NCBI RefSeq assembly: GCF_022539315.1
Contig: NC_066316.1
Coordinates: 61,423,994-61,487,993 of the forward strand
Length of the DNA: 64,000 nt
Source: Serinus canaria
Lineage: Eukaryota; Chordata; Aves; Passeriformes; Fringillidae
Reading direction: 5' to 3'
In this document: positions 21,701-33,200 of the stretch, one piece after another
Position numbering within the stretch: the stretch's first letter is position 1
Layout of the letters: every line of letters starts with the position of its first letter
Program-made: the position numbers and the translations under genes
The notes under the pieces: model-generated
The model's input: the letters and a program-made list of their open reading frames with translations, nothing else
Told to the model about the DNA's origin: nothing
Databases searched by the model: none

Positions 21701-23971
21701 GGCAGAAAGGACGAGGAGCTCCCTCTGGGATAGGTCTGAATTGATTTATATTGTGGGAATTTTGTGTGTGTACTAAATGTATTTTTCCTGGAGATTTCAG
21801 GGACAATTTTTTTTCTTCTAATCTTTATCAATGTTACAGAAAATGGATTTGAGCCTTCAGCAACATGAGGTTCAAACCTTGCAGTTCATTCCTGCAGATG
21901 TTTGCATGGCATGCTATAGCCCTGCTTTCTGTATGCTGACATGCAAATAGCTTGTCAGTCTCGTCTTGCACCATTACTATGATTCCTTACTTGGTTCCTG
22001 TCACTTCCAGGTATTTAACACTGTAAAAATACTTTTGTGGTATTTTGGATAAACAGAAGCTGGGTGATGCAGATGCAGGGCACGCTGCCTCTGTTCACAA
22101 GCCACTGAGATAAATAATGAATATTCAGTGCACCACATTAAATCTGCCAATGTTAAGGCTACCCAGGAGATCACAACATGCTGGTGGGGAGATTCATACA
22201 GCAGTCAGTCCTTTTGGTCATATTCACAGGCAACAGCTCCTTCACTCTTATACTTTGATAAGAAGAATATAAACAAGACCTTTACACAGTCTTGAAATGC
22301 ATAAAAAATCCTTGTGTCTCCTCTTCCCTGGTGAGCCTAACTCTGATCATCTAATTCCTATATCAGCAGAAGGATTTCCTCTCTTGACAGAAGCATGGAT
22401 AAACTTGGCAGAAAGTAAAGAGCATTAATAATAAGAGATGTTGTAATGTTTTTCTGTGTTTACAATATGCCTGTATGCTCCATGTATCATTTGAAATTAT
22501 ATTGGAATTATTGATTTTTATTTAATTACTATAAGATAAATCATTTTCAGAACAGCTCAAGGGTTTTGGAAAATTAAATTAAAAAATCAGAGTCTGTCTG
22601 AGAAATTCTGTGCTTGGACCTGACTCCACCCAATAAAAACAGGTACTCAGTTAAATGGAAAAGTATAATTTTGCTTTAGTTTTGTTTCTTTTCTATTGTA
22701 AAGATGAGAGCTGCACTGAAATTCTGCAGAAAAGCAATACCAATAAAACATCAGAATTAAGGGGGAAACAATTTTAAAATTTGCTTGAAAATTGTACGCA
22801 ATTATATATGTCTGCCTAATCTTTCAATCTATCTTCCTTTTGGCTTTTATTCAGCAAGCTGTTTAAGCTTATGTCTCACCTTAAGCAGGCAGCAGGTTAA
22901 AACCCTTGTAGAACTGGAGTAGGCACAGTTACATGTTAGTTCAGGTCAGAATGATAAATATTTGCTCATATTAGTGCTATGCAAAACCTGATTTTTAGCC
23001 TCATGGAAACTCTGTGACATGAGCAAATTACTTGGAGACTTGCACAAGCCTCTTGAGGAGAAATCCCCCACGCACACAATGCATGAAGGGCACCTTTATT
23101 CAGAAGCAGCCATGGATCTGTAGATCTGTGATGATTCATTGAGCAATTTCTAGTGATCCTGGAAACCTGAGTTTCCTGGGGCAGCAGAAGGACTACTAAC
23201 ACATTTGACAAAGGAAATGGACTAACTTTGCTTTTTCTGCCGACCAGAGGACACCACAATCTCCCTTAGGGTGTCAGCAGAGGGTCTAACAATCAGCCTT
23301 TGAGTCTAAGTTCCTTCCTGCTTTCCCACATGATGCTTGGCAGGACATGAGTGAGGGGGTACTAGGGCAAGGCATATCCACTACAAGCAAATATTGATTG
23401 AGTTTGCAGTTTTCATGAAGTGCATCAACTAATTTCATTTGAGCTGTAAAACTTTGGTTGTAAAAACCAGAAAACACTCCCCAGCCCAAAGCCAAAATTC
23501 TGACTAGAATGCTGTGATCAGGAGCACTCTATGGCATTGCTGGTTTTGCAGATTTGGCCCTGGTGAGCCATTTCCCCCAAGAGGCAGAGCCTCCCATTGC
23601 CTACCCTGTGAGAAGCTGGAGTGACAGAGCCTCCTGAGAAGTGTCACCCCTGAGAAGCCTGGGCAGTGGCAGCACTGGCCCTGTATTGGGATGATGTTTG
23701 CCAAAGCTACTGGGGTGCCACTTTTAGCAAAACACCCTTTTGAAATTCAACATAGTGAGGGATTAAAACCTGTGCTCTGCAGTCCCACTTAGGCAAATAC
23801 TCTCTTCAAGCTGGAGAACCACTCTGTGTACCCCTTTTTAAGTACACCCTTCCAAGAGGCAGAAATATTCTCTTTCCTTTTTAGCAACTGGAAGATTTTT
23901 AAAAATGCTTTCCTGGCATCAGGCTCTGAGCAGACTCAAAGTAGTTGAACCACACTTCTCACAGGGCAATA
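18791..23971. other. Intergenic flank, AT-rich, no genes seen
   Basis: No coding similarity. It contains an A/C-rich tract (19024-19062), a T-rich patch (20240-20268) and AT-rich unique sequence at 19200-19900 with a CCTTTGTTC SOX-type motif near 19365. A TGAATATTCA POU-like palindrome occurs near 22120. Confidence 0.6.
19024..19062. repeat. A/C-rich low-complexity tract
   Basis: An A-run of about 18 followed by ACCAACAAACCAACCAAAAC. Degenerate simple repeat. Confidence 0.9.
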
Positions 23972-24024
23972 ATTCAACTGTTCTGCTGTTCTGCTCTGAT
24001 TCAACTGTTCTGCTGTTCAGCTTA
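23972..24024. repeat. 27-bp tandem duplication
   Basis: ATTCAACTGTTCTGCTGTTC occurs at 23972 and again at 23999, with the two copies nearly identical over about 23-27 bases. It sits directly before a T40 tract, suggesting slippage or repair-associated instability. Confidence 0.85.
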
Positions 24025-24031
24025 TATCAAA

Positions 24032-24035
<4 letters not shown>

Positions 24036-24075
<40 letters not shown>
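24036..24075. repeat. Poly(T) tract, 40 bases
   Basis: The longest homopolymer in the window, uninterrupted. The flanks show no retrocopy on the minus strand. Confidence 0.95.
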
Positions 24076-24076
<1 letters not shown>

Positions 24077-24810
24077 TGCTCCCTGTCCTGGACACATTCT
24101 ACCACCATTTCCAAAACTGGTTCTTGCCTATGCTGCTGAGAAGCCTTGATCTGGCTTTACATTAAAAAAAATACTGAAGTCAGATGAGTACTTAGGAATG
24201 TGGAGGCTGTGGAAAATTTGAATCATAAGCAACAATATTGTTTGAATGAGACTCTGACTTTGAAAGAAATACTCTGACATTTTAGGTATGGGGTAATTTA
24301 TTTTTTTTTCCCACTGTTCTCTCCCAAGGTTGCAATTTTATAGCTTAGTCTTTGTATGTCCCCAAATCCATATGCCAGTTTGTCACCCATAGCTCACTGT
24401 TGCCTCCTTTGCAAGTGGCTGGGTGCTCCATATAGGTGGAGCCTCAGTCTTGAGTTGCCTTAATCCAAATCTCAGCTACAGCAACAACACTGAGGTGAAG
24501 CTGTGTTGACAGATTTGGGATCTGTTGTGTTGCTACTCTGAGCTTTGTGGGGATCCAAGACACATTGTGGTATTTTGGAGCAAACATTTCAAAGAGAAGG
24601 GACAATTTTTGGTAAACTGTAGGGAGTGTGGGAGAGCAGTTTTGCTGTTAGAATAGGAAGCTGGAAATAAAGGTTTTTGCTTATTCCTGCATGGAGAGGT
24701 CACTCAGCATCTGAACTCCCAGTTACCTCCTATAAAAAATATTACAGCTGTTAATGTGAGCCATTGTAGTGCCCAAGCACAAACTAGACAAACTGAATGG
24801 CAGAGCTGGT
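24076..24810. other. Intergenic flank, no genes seen
   Basis: Unique-looking, AT-rich, no coding similarity. Confidence 0.6.
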
Positions 24811-24992
24811 CTTTGGGGTTTTTTTTCTGTTTGTTTGGAGGGTGGATTTTTTGGGGCTTTTTTGTTGTTGTTGATTTGTTTTGTTTGGGGCTTTGTTTGT
24901 TTGTTTTGATTTTGGGGGTTGTTTGTTGGGGGTTTTGTTGTTTTTCATTGGTTTTCTTTTTTTTGGTTTTGTTTGGGGTTTTTTTTTTTTTG
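24811..24992. repeat. G/T-rich low-complexity tract
   Basis: About 180 bp of almost pure T and G, with TTTGTTTG, GGGGTTTT and GGGGGTTG motifs and several runs of four or five G. The strand asymmetry is extreme. Minus-strand frames here give lysine/asparagine/proline-rich peptides that are artefacts of the repeat. Confidence 0.9.
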
Positions 24993-25180
24993 TTCATCTG
25001 TATGGAAGAAAAAAAAGAGGAATAAAATAGGTGCAAATTGTAATGCCTTTTCTCTCAGTTTTAAATTGGTGTAATAAAAAAGCCCAATATATAACAGCCA
25101 CATGGAGAAAAACACAGAGGGAAAAAGGAATTGTAAGGTTAAGAAGCAGAGCTCATTAGGCTGGGTGCATTATGGCATTA
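24993..25180. other. Short intergenic spacer
   Basis: No feature seen. Confidence 0.5.
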
Positions 25181-25440
25181 ATCATAGGATCATGGAATCA
25201 TTTAGGCTGGGAAAGAAAGACCTCTAAGATCTTTGAGTCAAGCCATTTACCCAGCACTGCCAAATCCATCACGAAACCACGTCCGCAAGTGCCGTATCTA
25301 CACGTCTTTTAAGTACCTCTGGGGATGCTGACTCAAACCCTTCCCTGGGCAGCCTCTTCCAGTGCCTGACAACCCTTTCCATGAAGAAATTTTTCCTAAT
25401 ATCCAGTCTGAACCTCCCCTGCAGGATTAAATGTCCCTCC
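25181..25440 (-). mobile_element. CR1 LINE 3' end with ORF2 C-terminus
   Basis: The plus-strand start ATCATAGGATCATGGAATCA is the CR1 terminal repeat in reverse, so the element is on the minus strand. Minus-strand translation of about 25270-25430 gives RFRLDIRKNFF, RVVRHWKRLPRE and SPEVLKRRVDTALADVV, the well-known C-terminus of the CR1 ORF2 (endonuclease/reverse transcriptase) protein. The frame is still open, so this copy is younger than the others here. The element is 5'-truncated; similarity fades beyond about 25440, although the frame stays open to 25628. The reverse transcriptase core is absent, so it cannot be active. Confidence 0.9.
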
Positions 25441-26109
25441 CTGCAGTAGCTCATTTGTAAGTGATTTGAGGATCTCTGCAGGCTGTTAGCAGTCCTGTGC
25501 TCTGGGATACCTGTTTTCTGGGTCTGTACCCCTGCTCCTGGGAAGTGCTCAGCTGAGAGCAGCTCCTTTCCCATCACAGTTCTGCAGCTAGGGGCAGAAC
25601 TAGCCCAGGCAACTTGGCACTGCCCCACAGATCCCTTGGCTGGGAAGATGATGGCCGAGGAAATGTATGTACTCCTGGAACAATTCTGACCATCTGTTCC
25701 TGATTAGCCTCTGTTTTCAAGGGACTGCTAGCTTCAGGCATGGGTCTGTCTATCCCCCAACTCGGGTGACAAACCCAGCTGTGGGGTTAGAGGGAAGAGA
25801 AGGAGGCAGCAGGGTGAAACTGCCTCTCCTGGACAGCCCAGCTGGGTTATATACACTCCTAACTGCCTCCTGAAAAGGTGGGAAATAGAGGATTTAACTT
25901 GTTTCCTGCACACCCAATGACTCTGCACAAGCACCTTGGTCAGTCATTATATTTTCTCTGGAGTCCTCTATTTCTCTGGCAGAGAAGCTGGCATTGTCAC
26001 AGCATATGCTGACAGCCAGCTGTCCTACTTGGAAAGCAGCACTTTGCTTCTGCTTCCTGGTTTGCCAGTCTGCCCCAGCCACAGAGAAATCCTGTGGAAA
26101 AAAGTTGAA
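25441..26109. other. Intergenic flank, no genes seen
   Basis: Unique-looking sequence. The first 190 bp continue the open frame of the CR1 fragment but I cannot match them to CR1. Confidence 0.5.
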
Positions 26110-26430
26110 TATCAGGTTTGTATCAGAATAAATGTATACGAGGATCTCAAATTAACACTGTGTGGGGAATCATAGTTTTATGCTTCCTAAATTTTAAGTG
26201 CCTGACTTTGCACCTTATCAATATTCATAGCATTTTTCTTCTTTTACATTTTATTGTCATGGGGAGCTCTTGGCTGGTGATTAAGTACTATGAGCAGTCC
26301 CGAAGAAACCCGCAGATTATTGGGAAATATATTAATTTGTTCCAGATCTCACTTTACTTATCATCATTGGTTTTGGAAGCCAATAACATTAAACTAGACT
26401 TGCAAATCATTTCAACATGTTAAAACCTAC
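26110..26430. promoter_or_regulatory. Candidate conserved non-coding element
   Basis: A non-repetitive AT-rich block with isolated CpGs (GTATACGAGGATC, CAGTCCCGAAGAAACCCGCAG), followed by ATTATTGGGAAATATATTAA and CCAATAACATTAAAC. The look is that of constrained vertebrate non-coding DNA, and a TTGGGAAA RBPJ-like core is present. I infer an enhancer; there is no direct proof in the sequence. Confidence 0.3.
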
Positions 26431-27624
26431 AGTGATATGTACATTCATGTGTGTATGCCATGTCTTAAACACAGATGTACGTTTTATGTGAAACACTCAA
26501 ATGATCACTTAAGAAAATGGGAATTTATTTAAATTTTGGCTGCCTATTAAGTGTTTGACTACATTTCCACTATATAATAATGACATCAAGACCTTTGTTA
26601 AATTAACCACAAGACCAATATATATTTCCTATGGCTTTCTCAGGGGACATCCAGTACCAGAATCATTCCAAAAGGCAACATGCTAAAATATTGCAGAGAC
26701 TGAGTACATGCAGAGCAAGACTGCAGCTGAAAAGTGACTGTCAGGTACTAAAGTCCAGTGTAGATCTACATAATTTAGGGTTATTGCTGCTGTTCTGGAA
26801 TGTAAAATAAATCTATCACCAGTTTGATGGCAGCCCTTTGGGGTGAATTGATCACTAGAATGTGTGGCTGAGGATGCTCTGCTCACACTGGGAACTTCAT
26901 GGCACATCTGTTTTCCTGTCTCTTGTGTCCTGTCTCATTGGGTTTCAGTACTGAAAACTGCTGCCCCAGGCCATGCACACAGGCAAACGTTGGCTGCTGT
27001 TTTTTGTATGTGTGAGTAAGTCTGTCTTTTCTCAAAGATTCACTTAGAAATGACTGCTTCAGTTCCACTGCCTGTTGATGAATGCTTTCAGTTTCTGGTT
27101 GTAGAAATAATATCCTATGATTTAGGTATAAAACAAATAGCATATTCCTCAATAAAGTGTTGCAGTGAATTTCTTGCAAGTGAAAAAAAATATAAACAAT
27201 GCAGAGTTGAAACTCAAATTATGAATAGAAAAAATGGCTGGAATTGTTATGTTGTTGACTACAAACAGTTTGCTTAACTCTGGTGCTGAAACAGGCAGGT
27301 AGTTACTGTAGTGTCCAAATTCTGTTTGGCTCCAGGATCTTCAGCAGCTTTGCTAAACAAAAAGGAGGACTGGGTGGACCACAGCATTTCCTGTGGTCTG
27401 ATCCTCTCCTGTCTTGTCTCTTCCCTTTGTGGGCAGCTTCATAGCAGTGATCTCCAGGAAGCACAGTAACTAAATGTCACTAGAAAAATGGTGTTTACAA
27501 TTTTTTACTCCTAACAGCCAGGAATACTGCAGACATACAATGACAGTGATTACACCTGGAAACACCCATAGCATGTGTGAAGACTGTAGGAAAGCCAGGT
27601 TTTTTGTATTGTACCTGCATCATA
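26431..27624. other. Intergenic flank, no genes seen
   Basis: AT-rich, no repeats or coding similarity recognised. Confidence 0.6.
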
Positions 27625-27676
27625 TATTGGTAATAATGGTAGGGGTTCATTATTGGTAATAATGGCTAGGGTTCAA
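27625..27676. repeat. 26-bp tandem duplication
   Basis: TATTGGTAATAATGG begins copies at 27625-27650 and 27651-27676. They differ at only a few bases near the end, indicating a fairly recent duplication. Confidence 0.9.
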
Positions 27677-27871
27677 TTAAGTTTTGTGGCAATACCTAAA
27701 AAAAAAAAAAGAAATTTTTCAATTTCCAAAAGTCATTTCCAACAGTCATTTCTTCAGAGTCCCTAGACATACGTATCAGTGGTACAGCATCAAGCTTTCT
27801 GGTGAGTTCCTAGCAAACAAAATGGAATAGTCATGCCTTGCCCTAAAGTATCAGCATTTTAAAAGATGACT

Positions 27872-28075
27872 TATCATAGAATCAGAGAATCAGCTAGGTT
27901 GGAAAAGACCTTTGGGATTGAGCCCAGCCTATGACTTAATATCACCTTATCAACTAGACTGTGGAACACCACTCTTTTCTTAAACACCTCCAGGGGTGGT
28001 GACTCTACCACCTTCCTGTGCAGCCCATTTCAATGTCCAATCCCCCTTTCTGTGAAAAAAATTCTTCCTTAAGTC
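27872..28075 (-). mobile_element. CR1 LINE 3' end, diverged
   Basis: TATCATAGAATCAGAGAATC, GGTTGGAAAAGACCTTTGGG, then TTAAACACCTCCAGGGGTGG and a TTCTGTGAAAAAAATTCTTCC end follow the CR1 3' region in reverse order. The element is therefore on the minus strand and 5'-truncated. Indels break the reading frame. Confidence 0.88.
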
Positions 28076-28708
28076 TCAGACTTCAAAAGTCAGATGTGGT
28101 TGGATTGCCATTACCTAGCTGACTGAGCTGATTTGGCTTGCAAAAGTGATAATTGTCTATGTAGCCTCCTTGGTGAAGGCAAACATTTACAGCCAGGAGA
28201 ACAAGCAGCTGCTGATGTTCCCCTTGGCAGGGTCATCAATACATCAGTCAGGCAGTGTAGCACAGGCTGGGAATCACTGCTGTAGGGTAAGGCCTTGACA
28301 CACAAAAAGCTGCCTCCACACTCACTTGTCAGGTATCCAAATGAGTCAGTGGTGTGTCCCCTGTAGAAAGCATTCTGGTTATGTGTTCATTAGCACGGGC
28401 AGTATAGGTAGATAGAAAAGTCATCATTTTTTTTAGGTATTGGAAATGCAAGAGGCTAAATCTGTATGCCCAAGTGACTCCCTAGAGTATCACATTCTGT
28501 GGTAGCAAGGTGTGCTCATTCCTAAGGTCTTAGCAGAGTGGCCAGGACAACTGCACCGTAATACAAGCTCATGATAGAGTAATTTGGGGACACTTGCTTT
28601 GTATTGCCTGTTTTACCATGAAACTCCAAATACCAGGCCACTCCGTGAACAGTTGCAAGCAAGGGAAGACCACATTTGTACTGACAAGGGACTGTTTCTG
28701 GTATTTGT

Positions 28709-28720
28709 CCACTAGATGGC
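28709..28720 (+). promoter_or_regulatory. CTCF-like site
   Basis: CCACTAGATGGC fits the CTCF core CCASYAGRKGGC at all 12 positions. It lies in unique sequence about 27 kb upstream of HEY2. CTCF sites often border regulatory domains; binding here is inference. Confidence 0.45.
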
Positions 28721-29178
28721 TGCAATTGTTGAAGGTAAGTACCTTACGTGCTTGAAAGAGGCCTCAGATGCCAAAATCTACATTCCATTCTCCCCTCAGC
28801 TGTTGTCCTTACTTTCATTGCTTAGACTACACAAAGAACTGAGGGGCAGCAGAGGGCCAGAATTTCTCAATTCAGAGGTGTAATATTTATATCCATGTGT
28901 AAAACATATACAGTCTACCTCAAAGATGTAAAACCTACTTTATCTTTTCCAAGGGGCACCTTGCAGAAAGGGTCTCACTTGTGGCCTAATGATTAGTTGT
29001 GTCAAACAACAACCTATGAATGAAACTTTAGGGCTAAAATGAATGGAAAAAAGAATGATAATGAAATAAACCTTTTACTGAGCTTGGAAAATGTAGGGAC
29101 AAAGTGAGAATTTCCAGAAGTCAAGCTCTTAAAAAAAGAAATTACAAAAAATGACAGCTGGTAAAGCAAGAAATGTAA

Positions 29179-29181
<3 letters not shown>

Positions 29182-29209
<28 letters not shown>

Positions 29210-29220
29210 GAAAAAAAAGA
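29182..29220. repeat. Poly(A) tract, 28 bases, with GAAAAAAAAG extension
   Basis: A28 at 29182-29209, then G and a further A8. Purine-only for about 45 bp. Confidence 0.95.
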
Positions 29221-30060
29221 AAGAGAATGTTTATCTAATTCTAATGTGCCCCGAGGACATTACAAGGTTTACAATAATCTGTATATCCTGTAAAAGCTAA
29301 ACAAATACTTTGTCTCAGCTTTCAACAGTGATGATATTGGCCATGAGGTAAAAAGTGGGGAAGTGAATGGGAGTATTTATCATAGAATAAGAGTGATGGA
29401 AATAAGACTCAGTCAGGAAATAAGGAAATAAGGAAGTGTCAGGAAATAAGACAGTCAAATAAGATATAGTAGATTACATAAATATGTGAGTCAACTTACT
29501 GTGTTTGTTTGACAATCCATCTCACCATGCTTCCCAACACAATATTAGTTTCTGAGCCTCCTGCAGTTTGTGGCCCAGGGACTCACATACCCAGTGCAAA
29601 TGTGGGGAGGGTCATAAGTGTTGTCCTTCAGTCGTTTCCTCTTTCATTTACTTGTTTATGTACCCCCTCCCCTGTTTTTATCTTTAACCATTCACAGCAT
29701 CTCATGACAAGGAATTCCAGAGGTTACCTGCAGCTTGATTGATACAACCTTCTTGTGTTTGCTTCAAATGTGTCTCCTGCTCCTCAGATTGGAAGAGACA
29801 GTGAGGAACATGTGGTCTCCAAAGCCTCTCCATGTACTCCGGTTAAGGCACTAGACACTCTTCACCCATGAGACCAGCTGGAGAAATGTTAGTACTATTA
29901 GCAAGGATTTGTAGCACAGCTTACTGCTGACATACAGAATAATTAAGCAAATGGAGATAAATAGAAAGCATGATTAAAAATTACCTTGGTTGAATAAAGC
30001 ATTGCAAAATGTCTCTTTGAGATAAAGGAGTGATTTTCTAACTGAAGAAAATAATGTGAA

Positions 30061-30242
30061 ATCATGGAATCATTTTGGTTGGAGAAGATCTTTAAATCAT
30101 TGAGTTCAATGTTAACCCTGTGCTGCCAAGTCCGTCACTAAATCATGTCCCCACATGTTTTAAATACCTCCAGGGTTGGTGACTCCCAGCACTTTCCTGG
30201 GCACACAGTTTGAATATTCCTGGTCTCTCCTGAAATATTTTA
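30061..30242 (-). mobile_element. CR1 LINE 3' end, diverged
   Basis: ATCATGGAATCATTTTGGTT, GTCCGTCACTAAATCATGTC, TTTTAAATACCTCCAGGG and TTTCCTGGGCA occur in CR1 3'-end order, reversed. It is a minus-strand, truncated, old copy with small indels. Confidence 0.87.
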
Positions 30243-33200
30243 TATTGAACCATCTGAGAAGCTGTCATATTGGAAACAATAGAGATTAATATGAGAAACC
30301 TGAGTTGCACATAAAAGGGATGGGACGACATGCTGTGCTGAAAAGAAACCTGTCAGGCTGCAAGGAGGTGTCTTGAGACCCTGTCTTGGCACTGGTGTCA
30401 TTCAATATGTTTGTTTCATGAGTTTGGAATAAAATACAGGAATAAGCTGATGAAAATTGCCAGTGATAAATAAAAAGAGAAGCATGTCTATACAGATGAA
30501 AATCAGACCTTTGCATGAAGATGACTCTGAAGACTACTTTGTCAATGACTTGAGCAGAAATGAGAGAGAATTTAATAGTACAAATAGACAATCATAGCGT
30601 TTAGGATGTCATTGAAACCTCCGTTATAAGCTGAATCTCTGTAAGAGGTAATAGGAATTAGAAACACGAGTGTGATTTGGAAGGGAAAAAGGCTTCTGCT
30701 CAAAGGTTTTACCAGGTCTGGCAGCTCCAGTGGAGGTAGACAAGTGTTATTTTGCAAGGTGCTTTTGAGCTAGTATTTGAAGTTTCATTCTCCTCTGTTT
30801 ACCCCACTTCAAGAGAAACTAGATTAGACCAGAGTAGAGTCAGAAGTGTAAAAGGAGAATGATCACAAATAGAAGATCTTGCATACAATAAGAAAATAGC
30901 AGAGGCTGGTGTATTAGCTTAGTGCGGGGGAGGGGTTATGGTTACTCTCTGTAAACAATGGAGAGGAGAAGATAAGCTAAGTAAAGCTAATTTAGAAAGA
31001 AACTAAATACCAATATAAGCAGAAGAGCAAATGGCTATAAACTTACTGTAAGTAGGTAGCAAAAAAAAGACAAACTTTTTTTTCCTGAGTTAGATAAATA
31101 CATAAAAATATGCTTCTGTCAATTCCTCTGGTGATAAAGGAAAGCTCAGGAAAGTCTTTGTTTTATCATTTTTCTGTCACAGGCTGATGAGCCATTTGCC
31201 TCTGATCTCTGAGAAGTTTGAACTGGCAAAACATGCCCCAGAGAAGGACACTGACTACTTGGTGATACCTTTCCTGGTATGGGTTATGTGCCAGCCTTGA
31301 GCAAAATGCCAACAAAATGTTCAAGAGCCTTGGCACATTTGTTTGTGGTTGGTCACACTAGTTTCCAGAACACAGTGTCCTTCCCACTCTCTTTCGGAGA
31401 GTCCTGTCTCATGCTGCCTATTTTTAGATCCCTTTTTGCCCATTGTCTGCGGTCAGGGGTTTGCCTTCAACCTCTTAAAATGCTCTTCATGTTCTCCTTC
31501 CATTTCCTTAATTTATTTTTTTTTCCCCCCCAATCCTCTTTTTCCCTCACTAATTGTGAAGCCTGCACAAAGGTGTCTTTGAGATATTTCAAAAGGACAC
31601 AACACTCCCTAAAGAAGGTTTTCAAATGCCTTCCTTCTTTCTCTCCAGGGCCATATGATCAGATGCATCTACATTTTGTCAGATCAGCTTGGTTGCTTGC
31701 TGGTCATTCTTTCAAGATTCTGAGTTGTTTTTTTTTTTTAAATGGGATGATAGGGCTGGTTTTGTGGTTTCTTTTAAATCACCATTGAAGAGAGGGATGC
31801 CTGTGTACAAAGTAATCTCTCTTCCCTTTCTGTCCTGGTCTGCTAGTTCATGAAACATGGGATCTGTTGGAAAATACTGGAGCTGTCTTCAGCAAATGCA
31901 TGTTACGTTCCTCACCTTGTGATTTGAGGCATGAGGGAGGCAGGGAGGCTCCACTTGTCAGTCTTGTTTTGGCTGTCCCCACAGTCAGAGTGAGGATTGT
32001 GGGCTTGCCTCAGGCATGGAGCTGGTACTGGGGACTGGTCAAATAGCACAGCCTAGGGCTGTGTAGGCTCTCACCTGTGATTAGTGTCAGTTCCTCTTGT
32101 GGTCGTTTAGGTTTGTTCAGTTCATTTCAAGGGAGGAGCATCAGAAGCACACAGAAAACAGAGAAAACAGCTGTTTTGCCCAAAGCTGTAGCAGGTCTGG
32201 TGAAAGACTTAAGGAAACTTTAACCCCAGATCTAGAATTAAAGTCAGATAAGCAATGAACTCATCAACGTCACATTTGATATTGAGATTTTTTTTCCCAT
32301 ATTTTTCCCTTTGTATGACCAAGATCTCCCCACTCTTAATTTTTGTACATTGCATACCACATGAAAACCCACACATGAATTTCAGAAAAAGAAAGTCTTA
32401 CCATGATGAGGGAGGAATATGAAAAGATGCCCTTGGTTGTTGTGCTGTTTCTCATTGTACCACATAGATTAGCTAATGTGATGTTTTAGCAGGGCTAGTG
32501 AGGAAGAATACCTGTGTAAAGTAATAGGTGACAAGCTGGCCCGTGGTCAATGTTATGTCACTCTTCTGTGAATTGCTTTGCACATCACACTTTAAATGAC
32601 AAATGGTGACTCTGTACCAAGTGATTCCATTTGCCATGCAAGAGATGCAAATATAAATCAAAGAGGTCTAGTGGAAGCTGGGTCTTATTTTCCGCATTTC
32701 TCGCAACAAAGGACCTGTCTCAAATGTCTGTGGGACATCTATTCCAACACAAATACACCACGGTTAATGCTTGATTTGAAATCCATTACAGACATCTGAG
32801 ACTAGAGAACATCCATCGTTTCTTTCTTAGTTTTTGTGCCAGTTTGCTAAAAGCCCTCCCAACATTTTCTATAATCCTCTTCTTTTCTATCTCTGTGGAA
32901 GTGAGCATTCTGAGAAAAAGATTTTTTTTCCCAAGCTCCCAAGTGGGTCAGTGCTGCAGGCTGCAGGATGTAGGGAGATACTTGGGAGTGTTTCTGTTTA
33001 ACTGATTGTTGTTAGGTAATTTTAGTGGAAATGGAGAAACTATGCTGATGTTACAAGTAACAGCAGCAGCTGTGAGCTGGGAAAGATGTGGAAGGAGCTG
33101 ACTTAAACTACCAACTTGGTATCTCCAAAATGTACAGAGATTAGGGAAATATTTGTTGAACTATTTAAAGGAATGTATGGACATTTTGAACATATGCCAC

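Larger units (their letters stand above)
28076..30060. other. Intergenic flank between two CR1 fragments
   Basis: No genes. It contains the CTCF-like site (28709-28720), the A-tract (29182-29220) and a small imperfect AGTCAGGAAATAAGG repeat at about 29410-29450. Confidence 0.6.

Noticed and set aside
24704..25036. 110-codon minus-strand frame rich in K, N, T, Q and P
   Set aside because: Translation of the G/T-rich low-complexity tract; no protein.
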